Assembly (NCBI RefSeq): GCF_000721265.1
Contig: NZ_JOFZ01000012.1
Coordinates: 558,001 to 622,000 of the forward strand
Length of the DNA stretch: 64,000 nt
DNA from: Streptomyces sp. NRRL F-5126
Lineage (GTDB): Bacteria; Actinomycetota; Actinomycetes; Streptomycetales; Streptomycetaceae
Reading direction: 5' to 3'
Shown here piece by piece: positions 17,303-25,285 of this stretch; the stretch's first letter is position 1; every line of letters begins with the position of its first letter. Under the pieces are notes generated by a model. The model was not told the origin of the DNA. It was given only the letters and a program-made list of their open reading frames with translations, and did not search any database. Position numbers and translations under genes: made by a program.

Positions 17303-19929
17303 ACGAGAACCTGACCCTGCCCGGCGCCTCCGAGACGCACACGGACCGGGGCTCCGGCGGTGTGTCCGAGGCGCTGCTCGCCCGCCGCGCGGCCCGGGTG
17401 GCGGAGCTGATCGCCGCCATGACCGTGGAGGAGAAGCTCGCACAGCTGTACGGGCTGTGGGCGGGCGCCTCGTCCGACGGCGCGGAAGTCGCCCCGCACC
17501 AGCACGAGATGGAGCGGCCGCCGACGCTCGACGAGCTGCTGCCCACCGGACTCGGCCAGCTGACACGGCCGTTCGGCACCGCGCCCGTCGACCCGGCGCT
17601 CGGCGCCCTGTCACTGGCCCGCACGCAGGCGCTGATCGCGAGCAGGAACCGGTTCGGCGTTCCCGCGCTGGCGCACGACGAGTGCCTGGCCGGCTTCGCC
17701 GCCTGGGGCGCGACCGCCTACCCCGTACCGCTCTCCTGGGGTGCGTCCTTCGACCCGGAACTGGTGCGGGAGATGGCGGAGTCCATCGGCCGCGACATGC
17801 GCTCCGTCGGCGTGCACCAGGGCCTCGCGCCGGTGCTCGACGTGGTGCGCGACGCACGGTGGGGCCGCGTCGAGGAGACGATCGGCGAGGACCCGTACCT
17901 GGTCGGTGTCATCGCGACGGCCTATGTGCGCGGCCTGGAGTCCGCGGGCGTCGTGGCGACGCTCAAGCACTTCGCGGGCTACTCGGCCTCCCGCGCGGGC
18001 CGCAACCTCGCGCCCGTCAGCATGGGCGCGAGGGAACGTGCGGACGTCGTCCTGCCGCCGTTCGAGATGGCGGTGCGCGAGGGCGGCGTGCGCTCCGTGA
18101 TGCACGCGTACACCGACACCGACGGGGTGCCGTCCGCGGCCGACGGCGAGCTGCTGACCGGCCTCCTGCGGGACGAGTGGGGGTTCGAGGGCACGGTCGT
18201 CGCCGACTACTTCGGCGTGGAGTTCCTGCGCACCCTGCACGCGGTCGCCGCGGACGACGGCCAGGCGGCCGCGACCGCGCTCACGGCGGGCGTGGACGTC
18301 GAGCTGCCGACAGTGAAGACGTTCGGGGCTCCGCTGCGTGAAGCGGTGGAAGCGGGCCGGGTGCCCGAGGAGACGGTCGACCGCGCGCTGCGCCGCGTCC
18401 TCACGCAGAAGGCCGAACTCGGCCTGCTGGACGAGGACTGGAGCCCGGTGCCGCAGGCGCTGGCGGGCGCGGCGAACGCCGAGGGGGGAGCCGGCGGCCT
18501 GGCGGACCCGGCAGCGGTGGAGCGCCTGCGCGGGACGGTGGACCTCGACACGCCGGCCAACCAGGACATCGCCGGGCGACTCGCCGAGGAGGCGGTGGTG
18601 CTGCTGTCGAACGACGGGACGCTGCCTCTGGGCGACGACGGCCGCGCGGCCCCGTCCGCGGCCGGGCGGCCCCGGACCGAGGCGGCCGTGGTCGGCGCGG
18701 AGGCCTGTGCCGGCGCGGCGAGCGGCGCGACAAACGTCCCTGGGCAGTCGGCGGCCGCCGAGCCGCCGCTCGGCGGGCCGCAGGCCGGGCAGTCCTCCCG
18801 CGAGGGCGCGGCGGCGGGGCACCGGGCCCCGCGCCGTATCGCGGTCGTCGGCCCGCAGGCCGGGTCGCCGACCGCCGTGCTCGGCTGCTACTCGTTCCCC
18901 GTGCACATCGGGGAGCAGCATCCGGACATGCCGTTCGGCATCGAACTGCCCACCCTGCGCGAGGCGCTGGCCGCCGAATTCCCCGGCAGCGAGATCGTCG
19001 CCGCCGAGGGGTGCGGCATCGACACACCGGACACGGACGGCATCGCCGGCGCCGTGGCCGCGGCACGGGACGCCGACGTGGTGATCGCCGCGCTCGGCGA
19101 CCGCGCCGGGCTGTTCGGCCGCGGCACCAGCGGCGAGGGATGCGACGCGCCCGACCTGGCGCTGCCCGGCGTGCAGCAGCGGCTGCTCGACGCCCTGCTG
19201 GACTCGGGCACGCCGGTGGTCACCGCGCTGATCGCCGGCCGCCCCTACGCGCTCGGCCGCGCGGTGGACGAGGCGGCCGCGATCGTGCAGACGTTCTTCC
19301 CCGGCCAGGAGGGCACCCGCGCGCTTGCGGGGGTGCTGTCCGGGCGCGTCGCGCCGTCGGGCCGGCTGCCGGTGAGCGTCCCGCGCCTGCCGGGCGCCCA
19401 GCCGTCCACGTACCTGGCCGCGCCGCTCGCCGCGCGCTCGACCGTGTCGAGCATCGACCCGACGCCCGCGTACCCCTTCGGCCACGGGCTCACGTACACG
19501 CACTTCACGTGGTCGGACCTGAGCGTGTCCACGGCGCGCGCGTCCACCGGGGGCGAGCTCGGCCTGGCGTTCACGATCCGCAACACGGGGGGCCGTCCCG
19601 GCACCGAGGTGGTCCAGCTCTACCTGCACGACCCTGTCGCCTCGGTCGTGCGCCCCGTCCAGCGGCTCGTGGGGTGCGTGCGGGTGACTCTGGCGCCGGA
19701 CGAGCAGACCAGGGTCGGGGTGGCCGTGCCCGCGGACCTCGCGTCGTTCACCGGCTCCGACGGCCGGCGGATCGTGGAGCCCGGCGCCCTCCAGCTGCGG
19801 CTCGGCGCGTCGAGCGGGGACGTGCGGCTGAGCGCGGACGCGGAGCTTTACGGGCCCGTGCGGCAGGTGGACCACACCCGCGCGCTGCACCCGCGGTTCA
19901 CCGTCGGCGGGACTGCGGGACCCGCCTGA
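17299..19929 (+). CDS. Glycoside hydrolase family 3 (beta-xylosidase/beta-glucosidase type)
   Basis: An 876-residue intracellular enzyme; no signal peptide is visible. GTG at 17299 is preceded by GGAGG at 17291-17295. The N-terminal GH3 barrel begins MTVEEKLAQLYGLW, with HDECLAGF, EETIGEDPYLV and KHFAGYSASRAGRNLAP. The predicted nucleophile is Asp303 in GTVVADYFGVEF. The GH3 C-terminal domain (AVVGPQAG, IGEQHPDMP, AALGDRAGLFGRGTSGEGCD) and a fibronectin-III-like domain (FTIRNTGGRPGTEVVQLYLH) follow. A low-complexity insert of about 65 residues (roughly 447-512) separates the two catalytic domains. It is the last gene of the transport operon, so it likely splits the imported beta-oligosaccharide; xylosidase versus glucosidase cannot be decided from sequence. 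Confidence 0.92.
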   Translation: MNENLTLPGASETHTDRGSGGVSEALLARRAARVAELIAAMTVEEKLAQLYGLWAGASSDGAEVAPHQHEMERPPTLDELLPTGLGQLTRPFGTAPVDPALGALSLARTQALIASRNRFGVPALAHDECLAGFAAWGATAYPVPLSWGASFDPELVREMAESIGRDMRSVGVHQGLAPVLDVVRDARWGRVEETIGEDPYLVGVIATAYVRGLESAGVVATLKHFAGYSASRAGRNLAPVSMGARERADVVLPPFEMAVREGGVRSVMHAYTDTDGVPSAADGELLTGLLRDEWGFEGTVVADYFGVEFLRTLHAVAADDGQAAATALTAGVDVELPTVKTFGAPLREAVEAGRVPEETVDRALRRVLTQKAELGLLDEDWSPVPQALAGAANAEGGAGGLADPAAVERLRGTVDLDTPANQDIAGRLAEEAVVLLSNDGTLPLGDDGRAAPSAAGRPRTEAAVVGAEACAGAASGATNVPGQSAAAEPPLGGPQAGQSSREGAAAGHRAPRRIAVVGPQAGSPTAVLGCYSFPVHIGEQHPDMPFGIELPTLREALAAEFPGSEIVAAEGCGIDTPDTDGIAGAVAAARDADVVIAALGDRAGLFGRGTSGEGCDAPDLALPGVQQRLLDALLDSGTPVVTALIAGRPYALGRAVDEAAAIVQTFFPGQEGTRALAGVLSGRVAPSGRLPVSVPRLPGAQPSTYLAAPLAARSTVSSIDPTPAYPFGHGLTYTHFTWSDLSVSTARASTGGELGLAFTIRNTGGRPGTEVVQLYLHDPVASVVRPVQRLVGCVRVTLAPDEQTRVGVAVPADLASFTGSDGRRIVEPGALQLRLGASSGDVRLSADAELYGPVRQVDHTRALHPRFTVGGTAGPA

Positions 19930-19932
19930 CGC

Positions 19933-19997
19933 GGTGACAGGGGCCGGGCGACTCGGTGACGGGAGCCGGGCGGCGCGGCGACGGAGCCGGGCGGGGC
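19933..19997. repeat. Three degenerate 22-bp tandem repeats after the GH3 gene
   Basis: The units start at 19933, 19955 and 19977. They begin GGTGACAGGGGCCGGGCG, GGTGACGGGAGCCGGGCG and GGCGACGGAGCCGGGCG. They lie in the 255-bp gap between the GH3 gene and the GH25 gene. The copies differ at several positions, so this is an old or loosely maintained repeat. No coding function is apparent. Confidence 0.6.
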
Positions 19998-20184
19998 GGG
20001 GCGGGCCGGGCGGCGTGGTGGCGCTGTCCGACCCGTACCGCTCCCGATCGGATACGGAAGCGCAACGCGCACGGCACGCACAAGAGTTGTCGGCTTCGCG
20101 TAGATCCGGACAACAGGGCGCGGGAGGGGTAAGGCTTCTGGTACGGATGACGTAGTCAGCGAGCCGGGTCCCCGAGGAGACCGC

Positions 20185-21255
20185 ATGGCCACCAGCCGAG
20201 GAGTCGACGTATCCGCGTACCAGGGCGTCCAGGACTGGGCCGCCCGCAAGGCCGAAGGCGTCGTCTTCGCGTTCGCCAAGGCGAGCGAGGGTCAGACCAC
20301 GCACGACGCCCGGTTCGCCACGCACATCGGCGGCATCAAGAGGGCGGGGCTCGTGCCCGGCGCCTACCACTTCGCCTGGCCCAACCAGTCGGCGGCGAAA
20401 GAGGCGGCCAACTACGTCGCCGTCGTCAAACCGCACGCGGGCAAGGGGTTCTGCCACTGGCTCGACCTGGAGCGCTACCCCGACGGCCGCAACTACACGG
20501 GCAGGTCCGCCGCGCAGATCAAGGCATACGCGACGGAGTGGCTGGCCGCCGTGCGCCGTGCCTTCCCCGGGCAGCGGGTCGGCGTCTACACGTCCGGCTC
20601 CGACCTCGCCGCAGGACACGTGCCGGCGGACGTACCGCTGTGGTACCCCGCGTACACGTGGGGCTCGACGGCCGTCTCGTACGCGAAGGCGGAAGCGGCG
20701 GCGCGGCCGCGGCCGTCCGGGCGCTCGCCGCTGGTCTGGCAGTTCACCAGCACGCCCATCGACCGCTCCCTGTGCTACCTGTCCGCGACCGCCCTGCGCG
20801 CCTGGGCCGCGGGCGCCGACGCCCCGGAGGACGACATGCCCCAGTACGTCAATCTCGCCCTGGCCAGGCCTTACACCATCGCCCCCGGGCAGGACTGGGA
20901 CGCCATCGAGTTCACCAAGGAGTGGACGGACGAGACCGGCGACCACTCGGAGGGCGGCAGCGTCTTCGTCCGCGGCAAGGCACGCTTCACGGGCACGGTC
21001 AGCCTCGTACTCGAAGGCGCGCCGGCCGGGGCCCAGATCCAGGTGCGCCAGTCGGAGGTGGACGCGAAGGGCACGTACGTGCTCGACCACCCGATCGCGG
21101 AGATCATCGCGACCGAGGGGAACACCTACGCGACGGTGCCGATCACCAACCACCTCCCGGCGGGGCACGGCATGCGCATCCGCGTGAAGGCCTTCCAGCC
21201 CACGCCGCTGAAGGTGGCGGCCGCGGTGGTGAAGGCACTGGTCTGGAAGGGCTGA
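20185..21255 (+). CDS. GH25 lysozyme-like protein with C-terminal beta domain
   Basis: A 356-residue protein. The GH25 muramidase domain (about 1-215) starts RGVDVSAYQG, with the first catalytic-site Asp, and has FAFAKASEG, GAYHFAWPN, HWLDLERYPDG (Asp/Glu pair) and VWQFTSTPIDRS. The C-terminal part (about 220-356) is unrelated to common cell-wall modules and reads as a beta-sandwich (YTIAPGQDWDAIEFTKEW). No signal peptide is present although the substrate would be peptidoglycan. GAGGAGA precedes the ATG. It may be exported non-classically, be phage-derived, or be released on lysis. Confidence 0.88.
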   Translation: MATSRGVDVSAYQGVQDWAARKAEGVVFAFAKASEGQTTHDARFATHIGGIKRAGLVPGAYHFAWPNQSAAKEAANYVAVVKPHAGKGFCHWLDLERYPDGRNYTGRSAAQIKAYATEWLAAVRRAFPGQRVGVYTSGSDLAAGHVPADVPLWYPAYTWGSTAVSYAKAEAAARPRPSGRSPLVWQFTSTPIDRSLCYLSATALRAWAAGADAPEDDMPQYVNLALARPYTIAPGQDWDAIEFTKEWTDETGDHSEGGSVFVRGKARFTGTVSLVLEGAPAGAQIQVRQSEVDAKGTYVLDHPIAEIIATEGNTYATVPITNHLPAGHGMRIRVKAFQPTPLKVAAAVVKALVWKG

Positions 21256-21314
21256 CGTGACGGCGGAAACACGCCTCGTGGCCGTACCGTCCCTCACGGA
21301 CACGCCGTTTGCCC

Positions 21315-21320
21315 TAGATT
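21315..21320 (+). promoter_or_regulatory. Putative -10 box TAGATT for a leaderless HAD gene
   Basis: TAGATT ends 7 nt before the ATG at 21328, the geometry expected when transcription starts on the initiation codon. No Shine-Dalgarno sequence is visible between them, supporting a leaderless mRNA. A clear -35 element is not seen. Confidence 0.5.
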
Positions 21321-21327
21321 GACCGTC

Positions 21328-21978
21328 ATGATCCGCGCAGTAGTCCTCGACATCGGCGAGACGCTCGTCCGAGACGACCGGTACTGGGCCTCATGGGCCG
21401 ACTGGTTGCAAGTCCCACGGCACACCGTCTCCGCGCTCGTGGGCGCCGTCGTCGCGCAGGGCAGGGACCACGCGGACGCGCTGCGGCTGATCAGCCCGGG
21501 GATCGACGTGGGCGCCTCGTACGCCGCCCGTGACGCGGCGGGCCGCGGCGAGCACCTCGACGAGAGCGACCTCTACCCTGACGTGCGCCCGGCGCTCGGC
21601 GAGTTGCAGGCCCGCGGCCTGCGCGTCGTCGTCGCGGGCAACCAGACGGTACGCGCGGGCGAACTGCTGCGCGGCCTCGACCTGCCCGCCGACCTGGTCG
21701 CCACGTCGGGCGACTGGGGCGTCGCCAAGCCGGACCCGGAGTTCTTCCACCGCGTCCAGCGCGCGGCCGAGGCCGAGGAGGACGAGATCGTCTACGTGGG
21801 CGACCACCCGGCGAACGACATCCTCCCCGCCCGGGCGGCGGGGTTGCACACGGCCCACCTCAGGCGCGGCCCCTGGGGCCACTTCTGGGCCGACGACCCG
21901 ACGGTGCTGGACGCGGCGGACTGGTCGGTCGACAGCCTCACCCAGCTCGTGGCCGCGGTCACGGCGGTCGCGGCCTGA
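21328..21978 (+). CDS. HAD-superfamily hydrolase
   Basis: A 216-residue phosphatase-like protein. HAD motif I is VVLDIGETLV, where the second Asp of the usual DxD is Gly-Glu (DIGET), a known variant. Motif II is VVVAGN, the motif III Lys is in GVAKPDPEFF, and motif IV is VYVGDHPANDILPARAAG. An alpha-helical cap (about 20-90) suggests subclass I. ATG at 21328 is chosen because it opens directly on motif I; a TTG 9 bp upstream is also in frame. The substrate is unknown. Confidence 0.9.
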   Translation: MIRAVVLDIGETLVRDDRYWASWADWLQVPRHTVSALVGAVVAQGRDHADALRLISPGIDVGASYAARDAAGRGEHLDESDLYPDVRPALGELQARGLRVVVAGNQTVRAGELLRGLDLPADLVATSGDWGVAKPDPEFFHRVQRAAEAEEDEIVYVGDHPANDILPARAAGLHTAHLRRGPWGHFWADDPTVLDAADWSVDSLTQLVAAVTAVAA

Positions 21979-22082
21979 CGGTTCAGGCGGTGGCAGCGGC
22001 CTCCCGGTAGCGCCTGGCGGCGAGCGCCGGCTCGGCGGTTTCCATACGGGCCGGCCCCCATATCCGGAGCAGGAGGCGTGGT

Positions 22083-22583
22083 TTACGGCAGGGGCACCAG
22101 CTCTCGCCGGTACCAGTCGCCGGGCTTGCCGCCGAGCTCCGACGGCTCGGCCGGGCCGACCCGGACGAACCCGGCCTTGAGCAGCACCCGCTGGGACCCG
22201 ACGTTGTGGTGCGAGGCCGCCGCCCGCAGGGTGCGCAGCCCGTGCCGGACCGCCGCCAGGCGGCACAGCTCGCGTACGGTCCCCGTAGCCACCCCGCGAC
22301 CGGCGACGCGCCGCGCGACCCGGTAGCCGAGCACGGCGACGCCGTCCTCCAGGTCGTACAGGTTGAACCGGCCGAGCACCGAACCGTCCTCGTCGAGCAG
22401 CACGTGGAAGACGCAGACACCGGCGTCCTGCTCAGCCAGCAAGGCCTTGAACCGGTCGCCGAACTGCTCGAAGTACGCGTCGCCGCGATCGGTGACCGAG
22501 GCGGCGAAGTACGCGCGGTTCGCGAGCTCGAAGGCCAGTACGGCCTGCTCGTCGTCGGCATGGAGTCGTCTCAGCTCGGGCAC
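22083..22583 (-). CDS. GNAT-family N-acetyltransferase (RimJ/RimL-like)
   Basis: A 166-residue acetyltransferase. The acetyl-CoA loop is ARRVAGRGVATGTVRELCRL (R-x-x-G-x-G/A). LRTLRAAASHHNVGSQRVLL and KAGFVRVG are typical of the ribosomal-protein alanine acetyltransferase group. The GTG start at 22583 has TACGGT 6 nt upstream, indicating a leaderless transcript. The substrate is unknown. Confidence 0.9.
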   Translation of the reverse strand: MPELRRLHADDEQAVLAFELANRAYFAASVTDRGDAYFEQFGDRFKALLAEQDAGVCVFHVLLDEDGSVLGRFNLYDLEDGVAVLGYRVARRVAGRGVATGTVRELCRLAAVRHGLRTLRAAASHHNVGSQRVLLKAGFVRVGPAEPSELGGKPGDWYRRELVPLP

Positions 22584-22640
22584 CGTCCGACCGTACCGGG
22601 CAGGCGCCTCGCGGACACGCGGGTTTCCACCCGGCCCGCG

Positions 22641-23303
22641 TCAGGCCGGCGAGGTGACCGCCCCGCCGGGATGCCGGCCGAGGTGCCTGGCGAAGAAGCG
22701 GACCGCGCTGTCCGCCTCGAACCTGGGCAGTTCCTTGTGCCTGCCGGCGTTCGCGTGCAGCGTCTTCTCCGCCGAGGCGAAGGCGTCGAACAGAGCGAGA
22801 CCGGCCTCGCGGGGGATGTGCTCGTCGTCCCATTGCAGGTCGAACTCGACCGGGACGGTGATCCGCCTCGCATGCCGGCCAGGGCGTCGGGCCAGTGCTG
22901 CCCGAAGACCGCGGCCGTGATCCTGGGCTCGGCTGCGACCAGCGGCACTCCGATCGCGGTGGGTCGCCTGCCACTCGGGCACGGCGAGCCTCGCGAGGTG
23001 GGTGTTGTACCGGACGACGATGGGCCCGACCGGCTCGCCCGCCGCCCGTGCCTCGTACAGCGAGGCGATCTCCCGCTCGTCGTGGGCGGAGCGTGGCCGG
23101 TCGCAGTGGCCCGGGGCGTCGATGACGGCGACGTGGAAGCCGCAGCCGGCCACCAGGCGCTGCGCACGGCCGAGCATGGCCGGGTGCTTCTTGTGGTTGC
23201 CGCCGCCGTGCCCCATCAGGACGAGCGGCGCGCGACCGGCGCCGGAGGCAGGCGACCGGAGAACGCCGGGGACGTCGCCCACGGTGAAGTCGCGCTCGGT
23301 CAT
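22641..23303 (-). pseudogene. Alpha/beta hydrolase remnant lacking its nucleophile elbow
   Basis: A natural ATG at 23303 (MTERDFTVGDVPGV) starts a dienelactone-hydrolase-like alpha/beta hydrolase. The N-terminal part is intact: PLVLMGHGGGNHKKHP, VAVIDAPGH and HLARLAVPEWQAT. The conserved text then jumps frame to TAIGVPLVAAEPRITAAVFG and HWPDALAGM. A second shift returns to the first frame at RRITVPVEF, with EKTLHANAGRHKELPRF to the end. The segment that should carry the G-x-S-x-G nucleophile is missing at the first junction. One deletion plus one frameshift therefore inactivates the enzyme. The open frame survives because the shifted part lacks stops. Confidence 0.75.
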
Positions 23304-23444
23304 TCCGTTCGAACCGTTCAAGGACGGCGGGCCGGTGAATCGCGGTGCATGCATGGCTGTTCGTATCCGCGTCCGTGACGTCAATGGCGTCGATCGCCGG
23401 CCGCGGCCGATCGCAAGCTATCAGCCGGGCCGCGAGGCCGCCCG

Positions 23445-24182
23445 TCATTTGTGCCGCATCCAGACGTTGGGCTCGCGGTACGTGCCCTGGTCGGCGGACC
23501 GATCAACGGTGAGCAGGCTCAGGCCGTCCGGGATCACGTAGTCGCCCGACTCGGGGAACACCATGCCGGTCCAGCCCTCCCACTCGGCGACCGTGCCGGT
23601 CATCGTCTGGGAGACGGGCGCCGCCGCGAGGAGCTCGGCGCCGAGACGCTGATGCGTCCGTATCCACGGGTCGAGGGACATGCCGTCCTCGCGCTTCCAC
23701 GCCATGAACGTCTCGATGGGGGCCAGCGGGTACCGGGCCTTCGTGGTCGGCCGGACCGGCGCGAGGACCCGCGCGAGCCCGGCCTCGCCGGCGGCCCTGC
23801 GCAGAGCGGTGATGACCTCGCCGGCGAGCCCGCGCCCCTTGAGCGACGGCGTGACGATCGCGGCGCACACCACCAGGGTGTCGGCCTCCACGCCCTGTTC
23901 CCGGCCCTCGACGGCCCGCACGAGCGACTGCGTGTACCCCGTGGGCAGGTCCTCCTCGGTACCGTCCCACCGGATCGGCACGCCCCATCCCCCCGCGACC
24001 GGCACGTTGTTCTCGTCGATCAGCATGAGGTCCAGCTCGGCGAAGTACTCCTGCACCCTGCCCAGGTAGTCGCTCACGAGCCGGTCGGCGACGATGAACT
24101 GCGGGAAGCCCTCGCTGAAGAGCTCCTTCATCTGCTCATCGGGCCAGGTGCGGGCGTCGGTCCGTTCGATCTTCAGTGCCAT
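23445..24182 (-). CDS. GNAT-like acetyltransferase-fold protein
   Basis: A 245-residue protein. The central GNAT-like motif is VVCAAIVTPSLKGRGLAGEV, with the acetyl-CoA loop K-G-R-G-L-A. It has an unusually long C-terminal part (FMAWKREDGMSLDPWIRTHQ to VWMRHK). The 5' end overlaps the 3' end of the PASTA-like remnant by 10 bp. Similar stand-alone proteins are common in Streptomyces; the substrate is unknown. Confidence 0.8.
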   Translation of the reverse strand: MALKIERTDARTWPDEQMKELFSEGFPQFIVADRLVSDYLGRVQEYFAELDLMLIDENNVPVAGGWGVPIRWDGTEEDLPTGYTQSLVRAVEGREQGVEADTLVVCAAIVTPSLKGRGLAGEVITALRRAAGEAGLARVLAPVRPTTKARYPLAPIETFMAWKREDGMSLDPWIRTHQRLGAELLAAAPVSQTMTGTVAEWEGWTGMVFPESGDYVIPDGLSLLTVDRSADQGTYREPNVWMRHK

Positions 24183-24586
24183 GGCCCGTTCATAGCAGAG
24201 GAAACCGCCCGACGGGCGAGGTCGGTGCTGTCGTGCGACTTCAGAAGGTAGAAACCGACGGACTGGGCCTTGTCCTGGGCTGCCTGAAGCCCCATGCCGA
24301 CGAACTTGGGGACGGCCGTGCGGTCATCGGGCGGCTCCGCGGCAGGCCTGGCGGTGACCGTCTCGGTGGTCGTGACGGTCGGCACGGACGCGGGCTTCGC
24401 GTCCGCCGTCGTTCTCGTCGTCGCACTACCGCCACCGCCCGATGTTCCGACGGCGACGCCGACGAAGAACAGGGCCACGGCCCCAGGGATGACGAACCGT
24501 TTGAGGGTCCGGCCAGGGCGCCGGCCGTAGTCCCGCTGCTGCTCCGGCTCCGCCGTCGGCGGTTACTGCTGGTCGTCCCAGTTCAC
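24173..24586 (-). pseudogene. Membrane-anchored PASTA-domain protein, interrupted
   Basis: GTG at 24586, preceded by GGGGG, opens VNWDDQQ and meets TAA at codon 8 (24565-24563). The same frame continues with PTAEPEQQRDYGRRPGRTLK, one membrane helix (VIPGAVALFFVGVAV), a Thr-rich linker and a PASTA-like repeat. That repeat contains VPKFVGMGLQAAQDKAQ and GFYLLKSHD. The reading then diverges and stops soon after, short of the length expected for the family. The only remaining start is GTG at 24478, inside the membrane helix. A premature stop and a truncated end suggest decay. Intact relatives are extracytoplasmic proteins of unknown role. Confidence 0.6.
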
Positions 24587-24723
24587 GTGAACCCCCAAGG
24601 TCTGTGGCGGAGTGACCGTAGCGCCCCCGGCGCGCACATCTGGCGGACCCGCCCTGGTTCGCCTCCCGGCTCACCCGGTTCTTCCAGGCCCAGGCAGTGT
24701 CCGCAGGCCCTTGCGACATTGAT

Positions 24724-24765
24724 TGACAACGGGGGGTTGACACGGCAACCCCCCGTTGTCATTCT
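24724..24765 (+). promoter_or_regulatory. Promoter overlaid by a perfect 16-bp inverted repeat
   Basis: TGACAACGGGGGGTTG (24724-24739) and CAACCCCCCGTTGTCA (24746-24761) are exact complements around a 6-nt centre ACACGG. Embedded is a -35 TTGACA (24737-24742), a 17-nt spacer and a -10-like CATTCT (24760-24765). ATG follows 6 nt later at 24772, so the transcript should be leaderless. The repeat covers the -35 and spacer and reaches the -10, the classic position of a repressor operator. The HTH protein encoded just downstream is the obvious candidate to bind it. Confidence 0.7.
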
Positions 24766-24771
24766 GTCGGC

Positions 24772-24990
24772 ATGGCAGACACCAAGGACCTCTCCGCGCA
24801 TCAGCCGACCCTCAGCCGCATAAAGGAGATGCGCGAGCAAGCACTCCACCATGCCCGCCTGGCTCAGGAGTGCGCAGCAAAGCGGCGTGAGTTGATGCAG
24901 GGCCTCATCGACGAGGGCGTATCACGGGTCGACATCGCCCGCGAGCTCGGCGTGACGCGTCAGGCCATTCAGAAGATGCTGGCTTGCTGA
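24772..24990 (+). CDS. Small helix-turn-helix protein, likely autoregulated
   Basis: A 72-residue protein. An N-terminal helix (TLSRIKEMREQALHHARLAQ) is followed by a C-terminal HTH: LIDEGVSRVDIARELGVTRQ then AIQKMLAC. The HTH resembles sigma-factor region 4 or resolvase-type domains. No other domain is present. The 16-bp inverted repeat over its promoter argues for a DNA-binding autoregulator. It may also act on other promoters carrying the same operator. Exact function is unknown. Confidence 0.8.
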   Translation: MADTKDLSAHQPTLSRIKEMREQALHHARLAQECAAKRRELMQGLIDEGVSRVDIARELGVTRQAIQKMLAC

Positions 24991-25151
24991 GGAGCCACGC
25001 CCGACACCCCGCCCCAGGTGAGTGCGCAATCGCCCAGCTCAAGACCTGGCACACCACGCGCAGATGACATGTTGCACGCCGGCGACGCCGAGCCCAGTTC
25101 TGCTGGAACCCGGCTCACCCGCAAGGGGCGCCTGCGAGCGGCAGGGAAAGT

Positions 25152-25197
25152 TCAAGGCCCAGGTCTCCGGTCTCGTACCGGGTGACCTGGGCCTTGA
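25152..25197 (-). terminator. Intrinsic terminator downstream of tRNA-Val
   Basis: TCAAGGCCCAGGTC (25152-25165) pairs with GACCTGGGCCTTGA (25184-25197), 14 bp perfect. The stem continues inside with CCGGT/ACCGG. On the minus strand the stem is followed by AACTTTCCC. It begins 17 bp past the tRNA 3' end, as expected for termination of the tRNA transcript. Confidence 0.8.
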
Positions 25198-25213
25198 CGT
25201 GCCTTCGCGGCGG

Positions 25214-25285
25214 TGGGCGCGGACGGTTTCGAACCGCCGACATCTGCCTTGTAAGGGCAGCGCTCTACCCCTGAGCTACGCGCCC
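25214..25285 (-). tRNA. tRNA-Val (anticodon UAC)
   Basis: A 72-nt cloverleaf. The acceptor arm GGGCGCG pairs with CGCGCCC, with discriminator A. The D arm is GCTC-AGGGGTA-GAGC. The anticodon arm is CTGCC-CTTACAA-GGCAG with anticodon TAC. The T arm is GGCGG-TTCGAAA-CCGTC with one G-U pair. The CCA end is not encoded in full. Confidence 0.97.

Noticed and set aside
17611..21303. 1230-codon open frame on the minus strand opposite the GH3 and GH25 genes
   Set aside because: It is antisense to two genes with clear catalytic motifs; high GC removes stops from such shadow frames, and its translation is Arg/Gly/Ala-rich with no domain.
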